Positions 1-7,940 of a stretch of DNA of 64,000 nucleotides are shown piece by piece. Each line of letters starts with the position of its first letter. Position 1 is the stretch's first letter. This DNA comes from an uncultured Lentisphaerota bacterium. Its GTDB lineage: Bacteria > Verrucomicrobiota > Lentisphaeria > Oligosphaerales > CAITYL01. The notes beneath the pieces are model-generated. The model was not told where the DNA came from, ran no database searches, and saw only the letters and a list, made by a program, of their open reading frames with translations. The stretch is taken from contig CAIXRA010000072.1 in NCBI GenBank assembly GCA_903921725.1, positions 62,001 through 126,000 on the forward strand. The letters are read 5' to 3'. The position numbers and the translations under genes are program-made.

Positions 1-1245
1 GTCGTCGGAACCGCCCACCAGGTCCACCGTCATGGAATTGCCGTATTTCTTTCCGGCATCGGCCTCGCGGACCTTGACCGTGATCCCCTTGCCGGCGAGG
101 TATTCCTCGGCGTCCTTCGGATCGTCCACGCCCTTCACGTCGGTGGCGATGGCGGCGACAATCGGCGGCAGGAACCACTTGGCGAACTTGTGCAGATCAC
201 CGTAGAAACTGCACTCAATCTGGCGGATCGGGCTGTTGGCGCCGAGCAACGCGCGGCCGACAAAGGCGACGTGGTAGGCGAGCTGCTGGAACTTCTCGTC
301 CAAGCCGTCCGGAACGCCCTTGTTGACGACGTAGGTGGTGACGCCGCGCTCGGCGTAGGCGATGAGCTGTTCGGCCGCGCGCCGGGCGGCCATGTTGTTG
401 GCCTCCATCGTGGTCGCGCCGAGGTGCGGGAGCATGACGTCCGCGATGTCCGCGCAGCTCTTCGGGCCGGCCGCGTCTTCCGCATACACGTCATTGCAGA
501 AACCAAGCTTTTTCTCCGCCTTCAACGCGCGCAGGTCGGCCTCGTTGATGATTTCGGAGCGCGCGCAGTTCACGATCACGGCGCCGGGCCGGCACAACCC
601 GAGCAGCGAGGCGTTGACCATCCCCTTGGTTTCCGGCGTGGCGGGGACGTGCAGGCTGATGATGTCCGATTCCGTGAAAATTTTCTCCAACGACGCCAGC
701 TCGGCGCCGATTTCCGCGGCCTTGGCGGTGGAGATCACCGGGTCGAAGCCCAGCACCCTCACCTCGAAGCCGGAAAGGCGCTTCGCCACCAGGCGGCCGA
801 TGGCACCCAGGCCGATGATGCCGATGGTCTTGCCGGTGATTTCACGGCCCATGTAGTTCTTTTTCTCCCATTTGCCGGCGCGCGTCGAGATGTCGGCGGG
901 GACAATCTGGCGGTAGTGCGCCAGCACCAGCGCGATCACTTCCTCGGCCACGCCGTTGGCGTTGGCGCCCGGCGTGTTCATCACGTCCACGCCGTGTTTG
1001 CGGGCGGCCTTCGTGTCGATATTGTCGTAGCCGGCGCCGGCGCGGATGACGGTCTTGAGCTTCGGCAGCGCCTCAATGACGGCCTTGGTGACCTTCTCGG
1101 AGCGCACGATCAGCGCCTCGGTCTCCGGATGTTTCTTGGCCAGATCCGCAAGCGGCGTCTCCGCATCCTGGACGACGGTGAACCCCTTCTGCGCGAGCAG
1201 TTCCTTGGCGATCTTTTCAAGCTTGGTCGGGATGAGAACGAACAT
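1..1245 (-). CDS. serA: D-3-phosphoglycerate dehydrogenase (C-terminal part runs off the left edge)
   Basis: Minus-strand translation from ATG at 1245: MFVLIPTKLEKIAKELL...; Rossmann motif GKTIGIIGLGAIGRLVAKR and AGAGYDNIDTKAA / NTPGANANGVAEE typical of SerA. Open at the window edge, so absent from the ORF track as an intact ORF. Confidence 0.93.
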   Translation of the reverse strand, partial: MFVLIPTKLEKIAKELLAQKGFTVVQDAETPLADLAKKHPETEALIVRSEKVTKAVIEALPKLKTVIRAGAGYDNIDTKAARKHGVDVMNTPGANANGVAEEVIALVLAHYRQIVPADISTRAGKWEKKNYMGREITGKTIGIIGLGAIGRLVAKRLSGFEVRVLGFDPVISTAKAAEIGAELASLEKIFTESDIISLHVPATPETKGMVNASLLGLCRPGAVIVNCARSEIINEADLRALKAEKKLGFCNDVYAEDAAGPKSCADIADVMLPHLGATTMEANNMAARRAAEQLIAYAERGVTTYVVNKGVPDGLDEKFQQLAYHVAFVGRALLGANSPIRQIECSFYGDLHKFAKWFLPPIVAAIATDVKGVDDPKDAEEYLAGKGITVKVREADAGKKYGNSMTVDLVGGSDD

Positions 1246-1407
1246 GGGAGCCCCCTTTTTCGTGTGATGCGTCCGCTTGGCCGCATGAAGCGACGGAATG
1301 TAAGCCGAGGTGGGGCGGAATGCAAAAGGCGGAATCGGCGGGCGGCCGCAAGCGAAATCAGAGTGCCGGAGGAAGAACTCGCAACGATCAACTCTCGGCG
1401 TTCAACG

Positions 1408-1530
1408 TTTTACTCAAGCCGCCCCAACTCAAGCCTCAGGCCCCCCCCCCAACTCCCAACACTTTACTCAAGCCGCCCCAACTCAAGCCTCAGGCCGCCC
1501 CAACTCCTAACGCTTTACTCAAGCCGCCCC
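1408..1530. repeat. Tandem repeat, about 2.3 copies of a 51-54 nt unit (TTTACTCAAGCCGCCCCAACTCAAGCCTCAGGCC...)
   Basis: TTTACTCAAGCCGCCCC recurs at 1409, 1463 and 1514; the spacing difference comes from a poly-C run at about 1440-1450. Confidence 0.9.
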
Positions 1531-1620
1531 AAAGGGGCATCACATCATAGCCTGGGGCAACGCCCCAGGAAAAAGAAGCCATCAATGATTTCAACCCTGA
1601 AGGGGTTGCCCAACAAATCG
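1531..1620. repeat. REP-like palindromic element (CCTGGGGCAACGCCCCAGG plus CCCTGAAGGGG)
   Basis: Palindrome at 1551-1569; same family as 7405-7690. Confidence 0.75.
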
Positions 1621-1833
1621 CGAACGTGCGGCATGCGGCGCAAAAGAACGTGCAACGCTCAAGTAGGAGGTTTGATGAACGGGAGGACCGGCGTTGAACG
1701 TTTCTTGCCCTTTTGCTCCTTCGCGCCTTTGCGTTTCAACTCATGTCCGCCGGCGTTGAAAGCTGAACGCTCTTCCGTTCCGTTTGCCGGGCGGGGGGGG
1801 GGAGGGGGGACGCCCGCCCTCCTGTTTCTGGCC

Positions 1834-1930
1834 GCTTATTTTGTGCCCATTTTGTGCAATTTTGTGGTCGCCTTGCCTCTGCGCCTCCGCACCTCCGCGG
1901 GAAACGCATTCCGGTTACACGCGCCGGGCG
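1834..1930. repeat. Dispersed repeat copy A (CTTATTTTGTGCCC...CGGGAAACGC.TTCCGGTT.C.C)
   Basis: Aligns without gaps by eye over about 95 nt to copy B at about 7755-7850, same orientation. Confidence 0.75.
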
Positions 1931-2781
1931 TCCAGCGCTTGGTCGATGTGCCGCGGGGAACGCGCGCCGATTAGGACGCTGGTCGGGCCGGGTTGCCGGA
2001 ACACCCACTCCAGCGCCAGCGCGACCGGGGTGCGCCCCACGGCGGCGGCCTCGCGGCGGAGGGTTTCGGCTATCTCAAACCCGCGCGGACTGAAGTAGAG
2101 GTCGCGGTGGCCGGGGATGACGTCGAAGCGCGTCCCCGCCGGCACCGCCTGATCTGGGCGGTATTTGCCAGCGAGGAAGCCGGCGCCGAGTGGGGAATAG
2201 GTGATGACGCCCACGCGGTTTTCCGCACAGAACGGCAGCAGCTCCTCCTCGATGTCGCGGTGCACCAGATTGTAAATCGGCTGCACGGACTCCATGCGCG
2301 CCGCCAGCCCCCGCTGAAGCTCCAGCGCCCGCCGGAGCTGCTCCGCGCTGAAATTGCTGCACCCGATGCAGCGGACCTTGCCGGAACGCACCAGGAAATC
2401 CAGAGCCCCGATGGTCTCCTCCAGCGGGATGCCGTCGTCCCAGGCGTGCAACTGAAAAAGGTCGATGCGGTCCGTGCGGAGCCGGCGCAGACTTTCGTCC
2501 GCCGAAGCCAGAATCCGTGCACGGGACAGCGGTGCGCCGACCTTGGTTGCAACCACGAACCGGTCGCGGCAATGCCGCTCCTGCAGCCAGTCACCCAGCA
2601 ACGCCTCGGAGGCACCGCCGCCATAGGCCGCCGCCGTGTCGAGAAGCGTGATGCCGCAACTGGCGGCGTGGTCGAGCACCGCAAAGGCGTCCTCACGGCC
2701 AATCTCACGGCCGAAGGTGACGCACCCCAGCCCGACCGCGCTGACGGTCAGCTCCGAATTGCCCAGTTGGCGGTAATCCAT
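1915..2781 (-). CDS. Aldo/keto reductase
   Basis: MDYRQLGNSELTVSAVGLGCVTFGREIG...DTAAAYGGGASE...RIDLFQLHAWD...IGCSNFS; AKR family signature. Confidence 0.93.
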   Translation of the reverse strand: MDYRQLGNSELTVSAVGLGCVTFGREIGREDAFAVLDHAASCGITLLDTAAAYGGGASEALLGDWLQERHCRDRFVVATKVGAPLSRARILASADESLRRLRTDRIDLFQLHAWDDGIPLEETIGALDFLVRSGKVRCIGCSNFSAEQLRRALELQRGLAARMESVQPIYNLVHRDIEEELLPFCAENRVGVITYSPLGAGFLAGKYRPDQAVPAGTRFDVIPGHRDLYFSPRGFEIAETLRREAAAVGRTPVALALEWVFRQPGPTSVLIGARSPRHIDQALDARRV

Positions 2782-2794
2782 GGACGCCGCCGCG

Positions 2795-3421
2795 TCAGTA
2801 CGTCCGCGTGAGGGCGATGACGACGCCCTGAACGGAGAGTTTGTCGAGCGGACAGAAGACGGAATTGAACTCCGGATTCGCCGGCCGCAGCTCGGCCATT
2901 CCGTTCTTGATGTAGAACGACTTGACGGTGACCTCGTTGTCCACTGCGGCGACGATGATATCGCCAATCCGGGCCTGATTGGTCTGCTTGGCTACGATGG
3001 TGTCGCCGTCGAGGATGCCGAGATCGCGCATGCTCTCCCCGAACACCTTGAGCGCAAAAATCTTGTGGCCGCCCAAGCCGCGCGGAAGCAGGCTGGGGTC
3101 AAACTTGATGTGATCCTCGACCTGTTCCTCCGCCAGCAGGGGTACACCGGCGGCGACACGGCCGATGACGGGAATCTGCAGCGTCATTCCGCCCGTGCCC
3201 TGGCCCGGCTTGGCCATGCCCGGAATGCTCAGGCTGCGCGCCTTGGAGGAACGGTTGACGTAGCCCTTGCGCTGGAGGGCGCGGAGATGGGCGAACGCCG
3301 TCGCGGAACGAATCTTGAACTCGTCGGCGATCTCGTACACGGTAGGGGCCATCCCCTCCCGGCGCATGAACGCCTCGATGTGGTCCAGGATCTCCTGCTG
3401 CTTGGCCGTCAGTCCCTTCAT
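2795..3421 (-). CDS. lexA: LexA-type SOS repressor / S24 autopeptidase
   Basis: MKGLTAKQQEILDHIEAFMRREGMAPTVYEIADEF (LexA wHTH), Ala-Gly cleavage site VAAG, Ser in FGESMRDLGI, Lys in VTVKSF. Confidence 0.93.
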   Translation of the reverse strand: MKGLTAKQQEILDHIEAFMRREGMAPTVYEIADEFKIRSATAFAHLRALQRKGYVNRSSKARSLSIPGMAKPGQGTGGMTLQIPVIGRVAAGVPLLAEEQVEDHIKFDPSLLPRGLGGHKIFALKVFGESMRDLGILDGDTIVAKQTNQARIGDIIVAAVDNEVTVKSFYIKNGMAELRPANPEFNSVFCPLDKLSVQGVVIALTRTY

Positions 3422-3461
3422 GTCCGCCTCCGTTGTTGTGCCTGCCAGTACCGTTGGCGGA

Positions 3462-3490
3462 ACCATACACCACAAAAAATCGCTTGTCAA
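3462..3490 (-). promoter_or_regulatory. Sigma70-like promoter for lexA (TTGACA - 17 nt - TATGGT)
   Basis: Minus-strand reading: TTGACA at 3490-3485, 17 nt spacer, TATGGT at 3467-3462, about 40 nt upstream of the lexA ATG. Confidence 0.6.
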
Positions 3491-3512
3491 GTAAAAGCTG
3501 AATTATGATAGC

Positions 3513-3911
3513 ATGATCTTTGGTGGCAATCCTCACTCGTCGGCAATGGACGGATGGCGCAGGCACGCCTCCAAGGTTCTCGACAAACTTAACTCATTGC
3601 CGCCCAACCGAAACAATGCACCCGTCCCTAATATTTGTTCGGCGTCGGCCGTCAAGCTCGGCATCCGGTTGCAGGGCGGGTATGTGACGGAGACTTGGAA
3701 GAACGGCGATAGCCGGCGGAAGGTGTCGGCGCTGTTTCGCCGGGCCGGATTCCGGGCGCCGGGCAAGAGCGAGATCGTGCAGCCGCCGCGGCCGGCATTC
3801 GCCCCGTTCTACGCGGCGCGCAAGGACCAGATCGTGCAGATCCTCACCGACCGGCTGCTCTACAAGATCCGCGAAGGCCGGCAACGTGCCAGCACGTCGG
3901 CGGCGGCATGA
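3513..3911 (+). CDS. Phage virion morphogenesis / tail-completion-like protein, possibly truncated
   Basis: C-terminal segment FRRAGFRAPGKSEIVQPPRPAFAPFYAARKDQIVQILTDRLLYKIREG resembles gpS/HK97 gp10-like tails; N-terminal half unrecognisable; followed by two more tail-like genes on the same strand. Confidence 0.4.
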   Translation: MIFGGNPHSSAMDGWRRHASKVLDKLNSLPPNRNNAPVPNICSASAVKLGIRLQGGYVTETWKNGDSRRKVSALFRRAGFRAPGKSEIVQPPRPAFAPFYAARKDQIVQILTDRLLYKIREGRQRASTSAAA

Positions 3912-3917
3912 CACCAT

Positions 3918-4074
3918 TTAGCCACAGAGGGCACAGAGGACACAGAGGTTTAATGGAAACCGGCGGCTCGCGTGAAACAACGGAGACTCCGACCGAACAC
4001 GCCATTCAAAATAGTCTACAGTGAAGATTGATCGTGCCTGAATACTCTGTGTCCTCTGTGCCCTCTGTGGCTAA
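3918..4074. repeat. Perfect 30-nt inverted repeat (TTAGCCACAGAGGGCACAGAGGACACAGAG) with about 97 nt loop
   Basis: Arm 1 at 3918-3947; exact reverse complement at 4045-4074. Confidence 0.95.
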
Positions 4075-4086
4075 AAGGAGTTTCCC

Positions 4087-4596
4087 ATGAGTCTCTTCCT
4101 CTTCAATCTGACGCAGGCGCGGAACAAGATCGGCGGCTGGCTGGCGGCGAACGCGGCCATTGCGGCCTGGTGCCAGGCGAAGTACGGCAAGGCACCGAAG
4201 GTGATCTGCGGCATTGAGCTGCTGGACCAGGCCGGAGAGGCGGACGCGCCGTTTATCCGCTTCGACATCGGGAACCGGTCCGGCGGCCAGGTCAGCGGCG
4301 AGCACGGCCTGGAACTGATCTTCCAACTCGGGATCGTGAACCAGGAGACGGAACGGCAGCCGGTGACGGATGCCGGCACGGGCGGAACGTTCGAGGTGCT
4401 GCCGGGCGTGGCGGAGATGATGGACCTGATCGAGCTGGTGACGCAGGAGATGGACAAGAGCCTGTCCAGCACGGTGGACATCGCGGATGCGGACTCCGCC
4501 GCGGACATCGTGGTTTCCAAGCCGCTCTATACCGGTCTGATCTCGTTCAACCTCACGGCGCCCAATGCGATGGGGCGGGCGCAGCAGGCTATTTGA
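4087..4596 (+). CDS. Putative phage tail terminator-like protein
   Basis: 169 aa, MSLFLFNLTQARNKIGGWLAANAAIAAWCQAKYGK...; position between a tail-completion-like gene and a tail-tube gene; size and context consistent with tail terminators. Confidence 0.5.
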   Translation: MSLFLFNLTQARNKIGGWLAANAAIAAWCQAKYGKAPKVICGIELLDQAGEADAPFIRFDIGNRSGGQVSGEHGLELIFQLGIVNQETERQPVTDAGTGGTFEVLPGVAEMMDLIELVTQEMDKSLSSTVDIADADSAADIVVSKPLYTGLISFNLTAPNAMGRAQQAI

Positions 4597-4642
4597 ATGC
4601 CCATATACGGTCCTACCAATATCCGTTTGGATTTTGAGGCAG

Positions 4643-5173
4643 TTACTGTTTGCCTATGAGTGGATGGAAGCGATCACGTAGGGCTGCTTCGAGTACCGGG
4701 GCTATGAGATCGTAGTTTGTAACATCTATCCTTATTGCATGAAGGCGAAAATGATACTTTTTCATTTCATGGCGTGCGTTTAGTTTGAGTGCAAATGTCG
4801 GTTTGTTTAGTGGGATCTCGATGTGTTCCAAGACTCTCGCTCCAACATTTTTTGACTTACCTAAATACAGGGGCATCCAATCGAGCAGCACTGTGTGACG
4901 TGCGATGCGTTTCTTCTTAAGATTAGGCGTGAATTTTTTCTTATAATCTTCATGCTCCCACTTACGGCGGAAATTTTCTATCCAATCAGTAATCGATATT
5001 GATGTCCCCTGTGTTGATATGTCAATTCTATAAATACCTTGATAATTTTGCTTTTTAATGATGTCTTTTTGTGTTGTATTACAGATCAATGGCATGTCTA
5101 TATCGTTCGCATTTTTTTTTAGTTTGCATAATATAGGCGTAAGCGACATGTCAATTTCTTTCATTTTATTCAT
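4643..5173 (-). CDS. GIY-YIG nuclease-like protein
   Basis: QGIYRIDI...WMPLYLGKSKNVGARVLEHI...PVLEAALRDRFHPLIGKQ matches the GIY / YhG / R / E layout of GIY-YIG nucleases; AT-rich gene. Confidence 0.6.
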   Translation of the reverse strand: MNKMKEIDMSLTPILCKLKKNANDIDMPLICNTTQKDIIKKQNYQGIYRIDISTQGTSISITDWIENFRRKWEHEDYKKKFTPNLKKKRIARHTVLLDWMPLYLGKSKNVGARVLEHIEIPLNKPTFALKLNARHEMKKYHFRLHAIRIDVTNYDLIAPVLEAALRDRFHPLIGKQ

Positions 5174-5235
5174 AGGTGTTTTCTTTTGATATGGTTGTGT
5201 TTTTTATGAAAAAATGTTTCTGCGCGGATTAACTA

Positions 5236-6321
5236 TTAAGCAAATGGGGAGTGTTTGTCGGGTAAAAAATCATAATGTTTCAAGAATTCCTCTTTGGTTT
5301 TACTCGTAACATCAGCCATACCATGGGTTGGTGGATGTTTATATGCTAATGGAAGTATAAAATGACCAAGTTGTCTCCAGTTTCCAGTCCAAGACTCTTG
5401 GGATAGCTCTTTAAACAGTCGAACTACGCATGAAGCCAAGCAATCCGCAGCACGAATTCCAGGGTACTGCACAACATCGCCCGATGAAAAGTTCTCGAAA
5501 TTTTTCAGACACTGCCTAATAGTTAGTCCGCCATCGGTATTCATATCTGGAGTATTTATGCGCAATTCGATAGTAATTTCCTTTATAAGTTCATCATAGT
5601 CTTTTATTTGGTGGTGAATTATGCTCATCTTCCCCTTATCATCAATAAATTCATCAGCTTTTACTGCCATGTGTTTATAGGCTGGTAAATTTAATGAACT
5701 CCACAATTTGTGTGTTGCGTTTTTTAAGTTCATGGTTTCATGGCTCAATATGTTATCAATATTATTTAATGCTGTTTCTATGGTTTCTTTTAGGCGTTCA
5801 TGGGCGACTGCAACGGCTTGTGATGCGCAAAGACGTTCAAGAAATCGGATATTGCAGCCTCTTTCTGTGTTCTTATATGCAGTCGCAAACATGTTAATTG
5901 TTTCATCATCGAGCGAAAGTGATAAAGAATTAGCAATACGCTTACGTTCTTCTTTTGCCGTCATTGGCAGCCATTTGGCATTTTGATTACTACGAGGATC
6001 ACAATAAAAATCAAGAATTCTACCGGCAAACGCTAATTTTTTCTCAAAAACCATAAAAAATGGAAAAATTGGGACGTCGTGTAGTAAATTAAAAAATTCA
6101 ACCAAATTCGCAAGTCCTCTATTACTATTCATTAGATCGGTTCCCTTTTGTGCCACGCCTTGGCGGTCAAATATGCGGGAACATGCATCATTTAGTTTTG
6201 CAATATTTTCGGATTTAACTAAAACACCAGCCGACACATAGAATGGTTGACCTGCATCCAAGTAGTTTGGGCCCGTATTACCAGACTCATCACAATATAG
6301 AGTCCATTGTGGTTGTGGCAT
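5236..6321 (-). CDS. DUF3800-like protein (DESG motif)
   Basis: N-terminal WTLYCDESGNTG and C-terminal GIRAADCLASCVVRLFKE match the DUF3800 pattern; AT-rich gene, upstream partner of the GIY-YIG gene. Confidence 0.72.
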   Translation of the reverse strand: MPQPQWTLYCDESGNTGPNYLDAGQPFYVSAGVLVKSENIAKLNDACSRIFDRQGVAQKGTDLMNSNRGLANLVEFFNLLHDVPIFPFFMVFEKKLAFAGRILDFYCDPRSNQNAKWLPMTAKEERKRIANSLSLSLDDETINMFATAYKNTERGCNIRFLERLCASQAVAVAHERLKETIETALNNIDNILSHETMNLKNATHKLWSSLNLPAYKHMAVKADEFIDDKGKMSIIHHQIKDYDELIKEITIELRINTPDMNTDGGLTIRQCLKNFENFSSGDVVQYPGIRAADCLASCVVRLFKELSQESWTGNWRQLGHFILPLAYKHPPTHGMADVTSKTKEEFLKHYDFLPDKHSPFA

Positions 6322-6370
6322 TGGTTAATCCTTTGTGATTAAAGTCTGTGCTATGTACTTGGCCGACTCG

Positions 6371-6390
6371 ATGCCTTTTATTAAAGGCAT
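6371..6390. promoter_or_regulatory. Perfect palindrome ATGCCTTT-TATT-AAAGGCAT upstream of the DUF3800 gene; candidate operator or 5' hairpin
   Basis: 8-nt arms, 4-nt loop, 50 nt upstream of the ATG at 6321 (minus strand). Confidence 0.5.
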
Positions 6391-6569
6391 GAAAATAATA
6401 GAGATTTTTTAATGTAATACGCGACAAGTGAGGCTGCCAGTCAAGCCGCCGCTGGCGGCGGTATTTAACCTGCAAAGATGCGCAATTCGATTGTGCCCGA
6501 TGGTAAACGGAAATACAGTTTCAGCAAAAGCCGAGGCCGTGCGCCTCAAGCAGCAAGGAGAATCTGACC

Positions 6570-7196
6570 ATGGCGATCAAGAAGGGTTATCTTTCCAGTC
6601 TCGGCATCGGCGTTGAACTCACGTTCGGCGCGGGTATCCCCGCCGGCGGCGCCGGGGCGATCCCCATCATTTCGCATTCGCTCAAGCGCAACGTCAATCT
6701 CACGACCTCCAACGTCATCCGCGGCAGCCGCAACCCGGCCGGGCCGGTGACGGGGTTTGTGGACGTGAGCGGCGACATCGTGGTGCCGGTCGGCTACACA
6801 TCATTCGGGGCGCTGCTCAACCTCATCGGCGGCGCGCTCGGCACGCTTTCCTTCGCCGCGCTCGACGCCCAGCCTTCGCTGGCCATCGTGGACGGTGGGG
6901 CCATGACCTACAAGGGGTGCAAGGTCTCCAAGCTGTCGTTCAAGTTCGGCGGCGACGGCGAGATCACGGCCACGCTCTCCATCATCGGCAAGGACGGGGC
7001 GGCCGGCGGCGTCGTCACGGGCGCGGCGGGTGCGATTGACCCGGTGCTGTGGAAGCATCTGACGCTCTCCCTGGGCGGTGCCAGCACGACGCAGATCGAG
7101 GAGATCAGCGTGGACGTGGATTTCGGGCTGGACGGCTCGGTGTACACCATCGGAGAGAACGGCACCCGCCGCGAAATCCCCGAGGGGCTGGCGTAA
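6570..7196 (+). CDS. Phage tail tube protein
   Basis: MAIKKGYLSSLGIGVELTFGAGIP...SHSLKRNVNLTTSNVIRGSRNPAGPVTGFVDVSGDIVVPVGYTSFGALLNLIGGALG; resembles the phage tail tube family with the dVsGdi motif. Confidence 0.75.
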   Translation: MAIKKGYLSSLGIGVELTFGAGIPAGGAGAIPIISHSLKRNVNLTTSNVIRGSRNPAGPVTGFVDVSGDIVVPVGYTSFGALLNLIGGALGTLSFAALDAQPSLAIVDGGAMTYKGCKVSKLSFKFGGDGEITATLSIIGKDGAAGGVVTGAAGAIDPVLWKHLTLSLGGASTTQIEEISVDVDFGLDGSVYTIGENGTRREIPEGLA

Positions 7197-7404
7197 ATTA
7201 GGGACGGGTGCATTATACCGGTTCGTTTCCAACGCCTTGCTATCTTGTTAAAAAATCACTGACGGGGCTCCGGTCTCGGAGGTTGGAGCTTGCCGGTTCC
7301 CGCAGCCTTCTCCTGAAACGCCTTGCGGCGTATTATAGCATATTATACACTGGAACCGCCGGTCTGGCAGGTCATGGGCACTCATTTCCACTTCGTTTGG
7401 GGCG

Positions 7405-7690
7405 GAACAATCCACGCCCTGAAAGGGCACGGGATGACAGCCCAGGGCAACGCCCTGGGTTGGATAAAGATCGAAGCGCCTACGCCCTGAAAGGGCAATG
7501 GAACGCATGAAGGGCCGACGGGGCAAGGTTCCATTGCCCTTACAGGGCGCAAATTTTATGGACGCCATATCCCAGGGCGTTGCCCTGGGCTTCCATCCAT
7601 TGCCCCGGTGGGGCGAGAAACCTCTTGTCGATGCCACACCCAGGGCGTTGCTTTGGGCTGTTCTCCGTTGCCCTTTGGGACGTAAGTCGC
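7405..7690. repeat. Cluster of REP-like palindromic units in both orientations
   Basis: CCCAGGGCAACGCCCTGGG at 7441-7459 and its exact reverse complement CCCAGGGCGTTGCCCTGGG at 7571-7589, interleaved with GCCCTGAAAGGGC / GCCCTTACAGGGC hairpins. Confidence 0.88.
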
Positions 7691-7754
7691 GCTCGCGACG
7701 GTCGCACTCGATTTCCGCATGGCGGATGTTTTCGACTGGCGGGTGCGGGAGCCC

Positions 7755-7852
7755 TTATTTTGTGCCCCGCTTGCGCGATTTTTTGGCTAAAAATTCTCCG
7801 CGCCCCGGCGGCTCCACGGGAAACGCCGTTCCGGTTGCGCATGCCGGGCGGG
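7755..7852. repeat. Dispersed repeat copy B (pairs with 1834-1930)
   Basis: CTTATTTTGTGCCC...CGGGAAACGCCGTTCCGGTTGCGC, same order and orientation as copy A. Confidence 0.75.
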
Positions 7853-7882
7853 GCGACCGCGCTCCCGTTTTCAGGAAACAAA

Positions 7883-7925
7883 AAGGCTCCGGAACCCGCG
7901 GGGGGGGTGCCGGAGCCTTCTTTTG
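7883..7925 (-). terminator. Intrinsic terminator for fba
   Basis: Minus strand: AAGGCTCCGG...CCGGAGCCTTTTT; 10-nt perfect arms at 7883-7892 and 7910-7919. Confidence 0.8.
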
Positions 7926-7940
7926 TTTCAGGCCTTGCGC

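Noticed and set aside
190-1974. 594-aa plus-strand ORF
   Set aside because: Antisense to serA and intergenic repeats; translation is low-complexity GC-shadow sequence (AVGAEQRAADKGDVVGELL...). The minus-strand reading gives a clear SerA.
3918-4074. Rho-independent terminator
   Set aside because: Loop of about 97 nt and no U-run; arms are repeat arrays rather than a compact GC stem.
4597-6430. Insertion sequence or transposon carrying the AT-rich genes
   Set aside because: No transposase-like ORF and no terminal inverted repeats or target duplications identified at the edges by eye.
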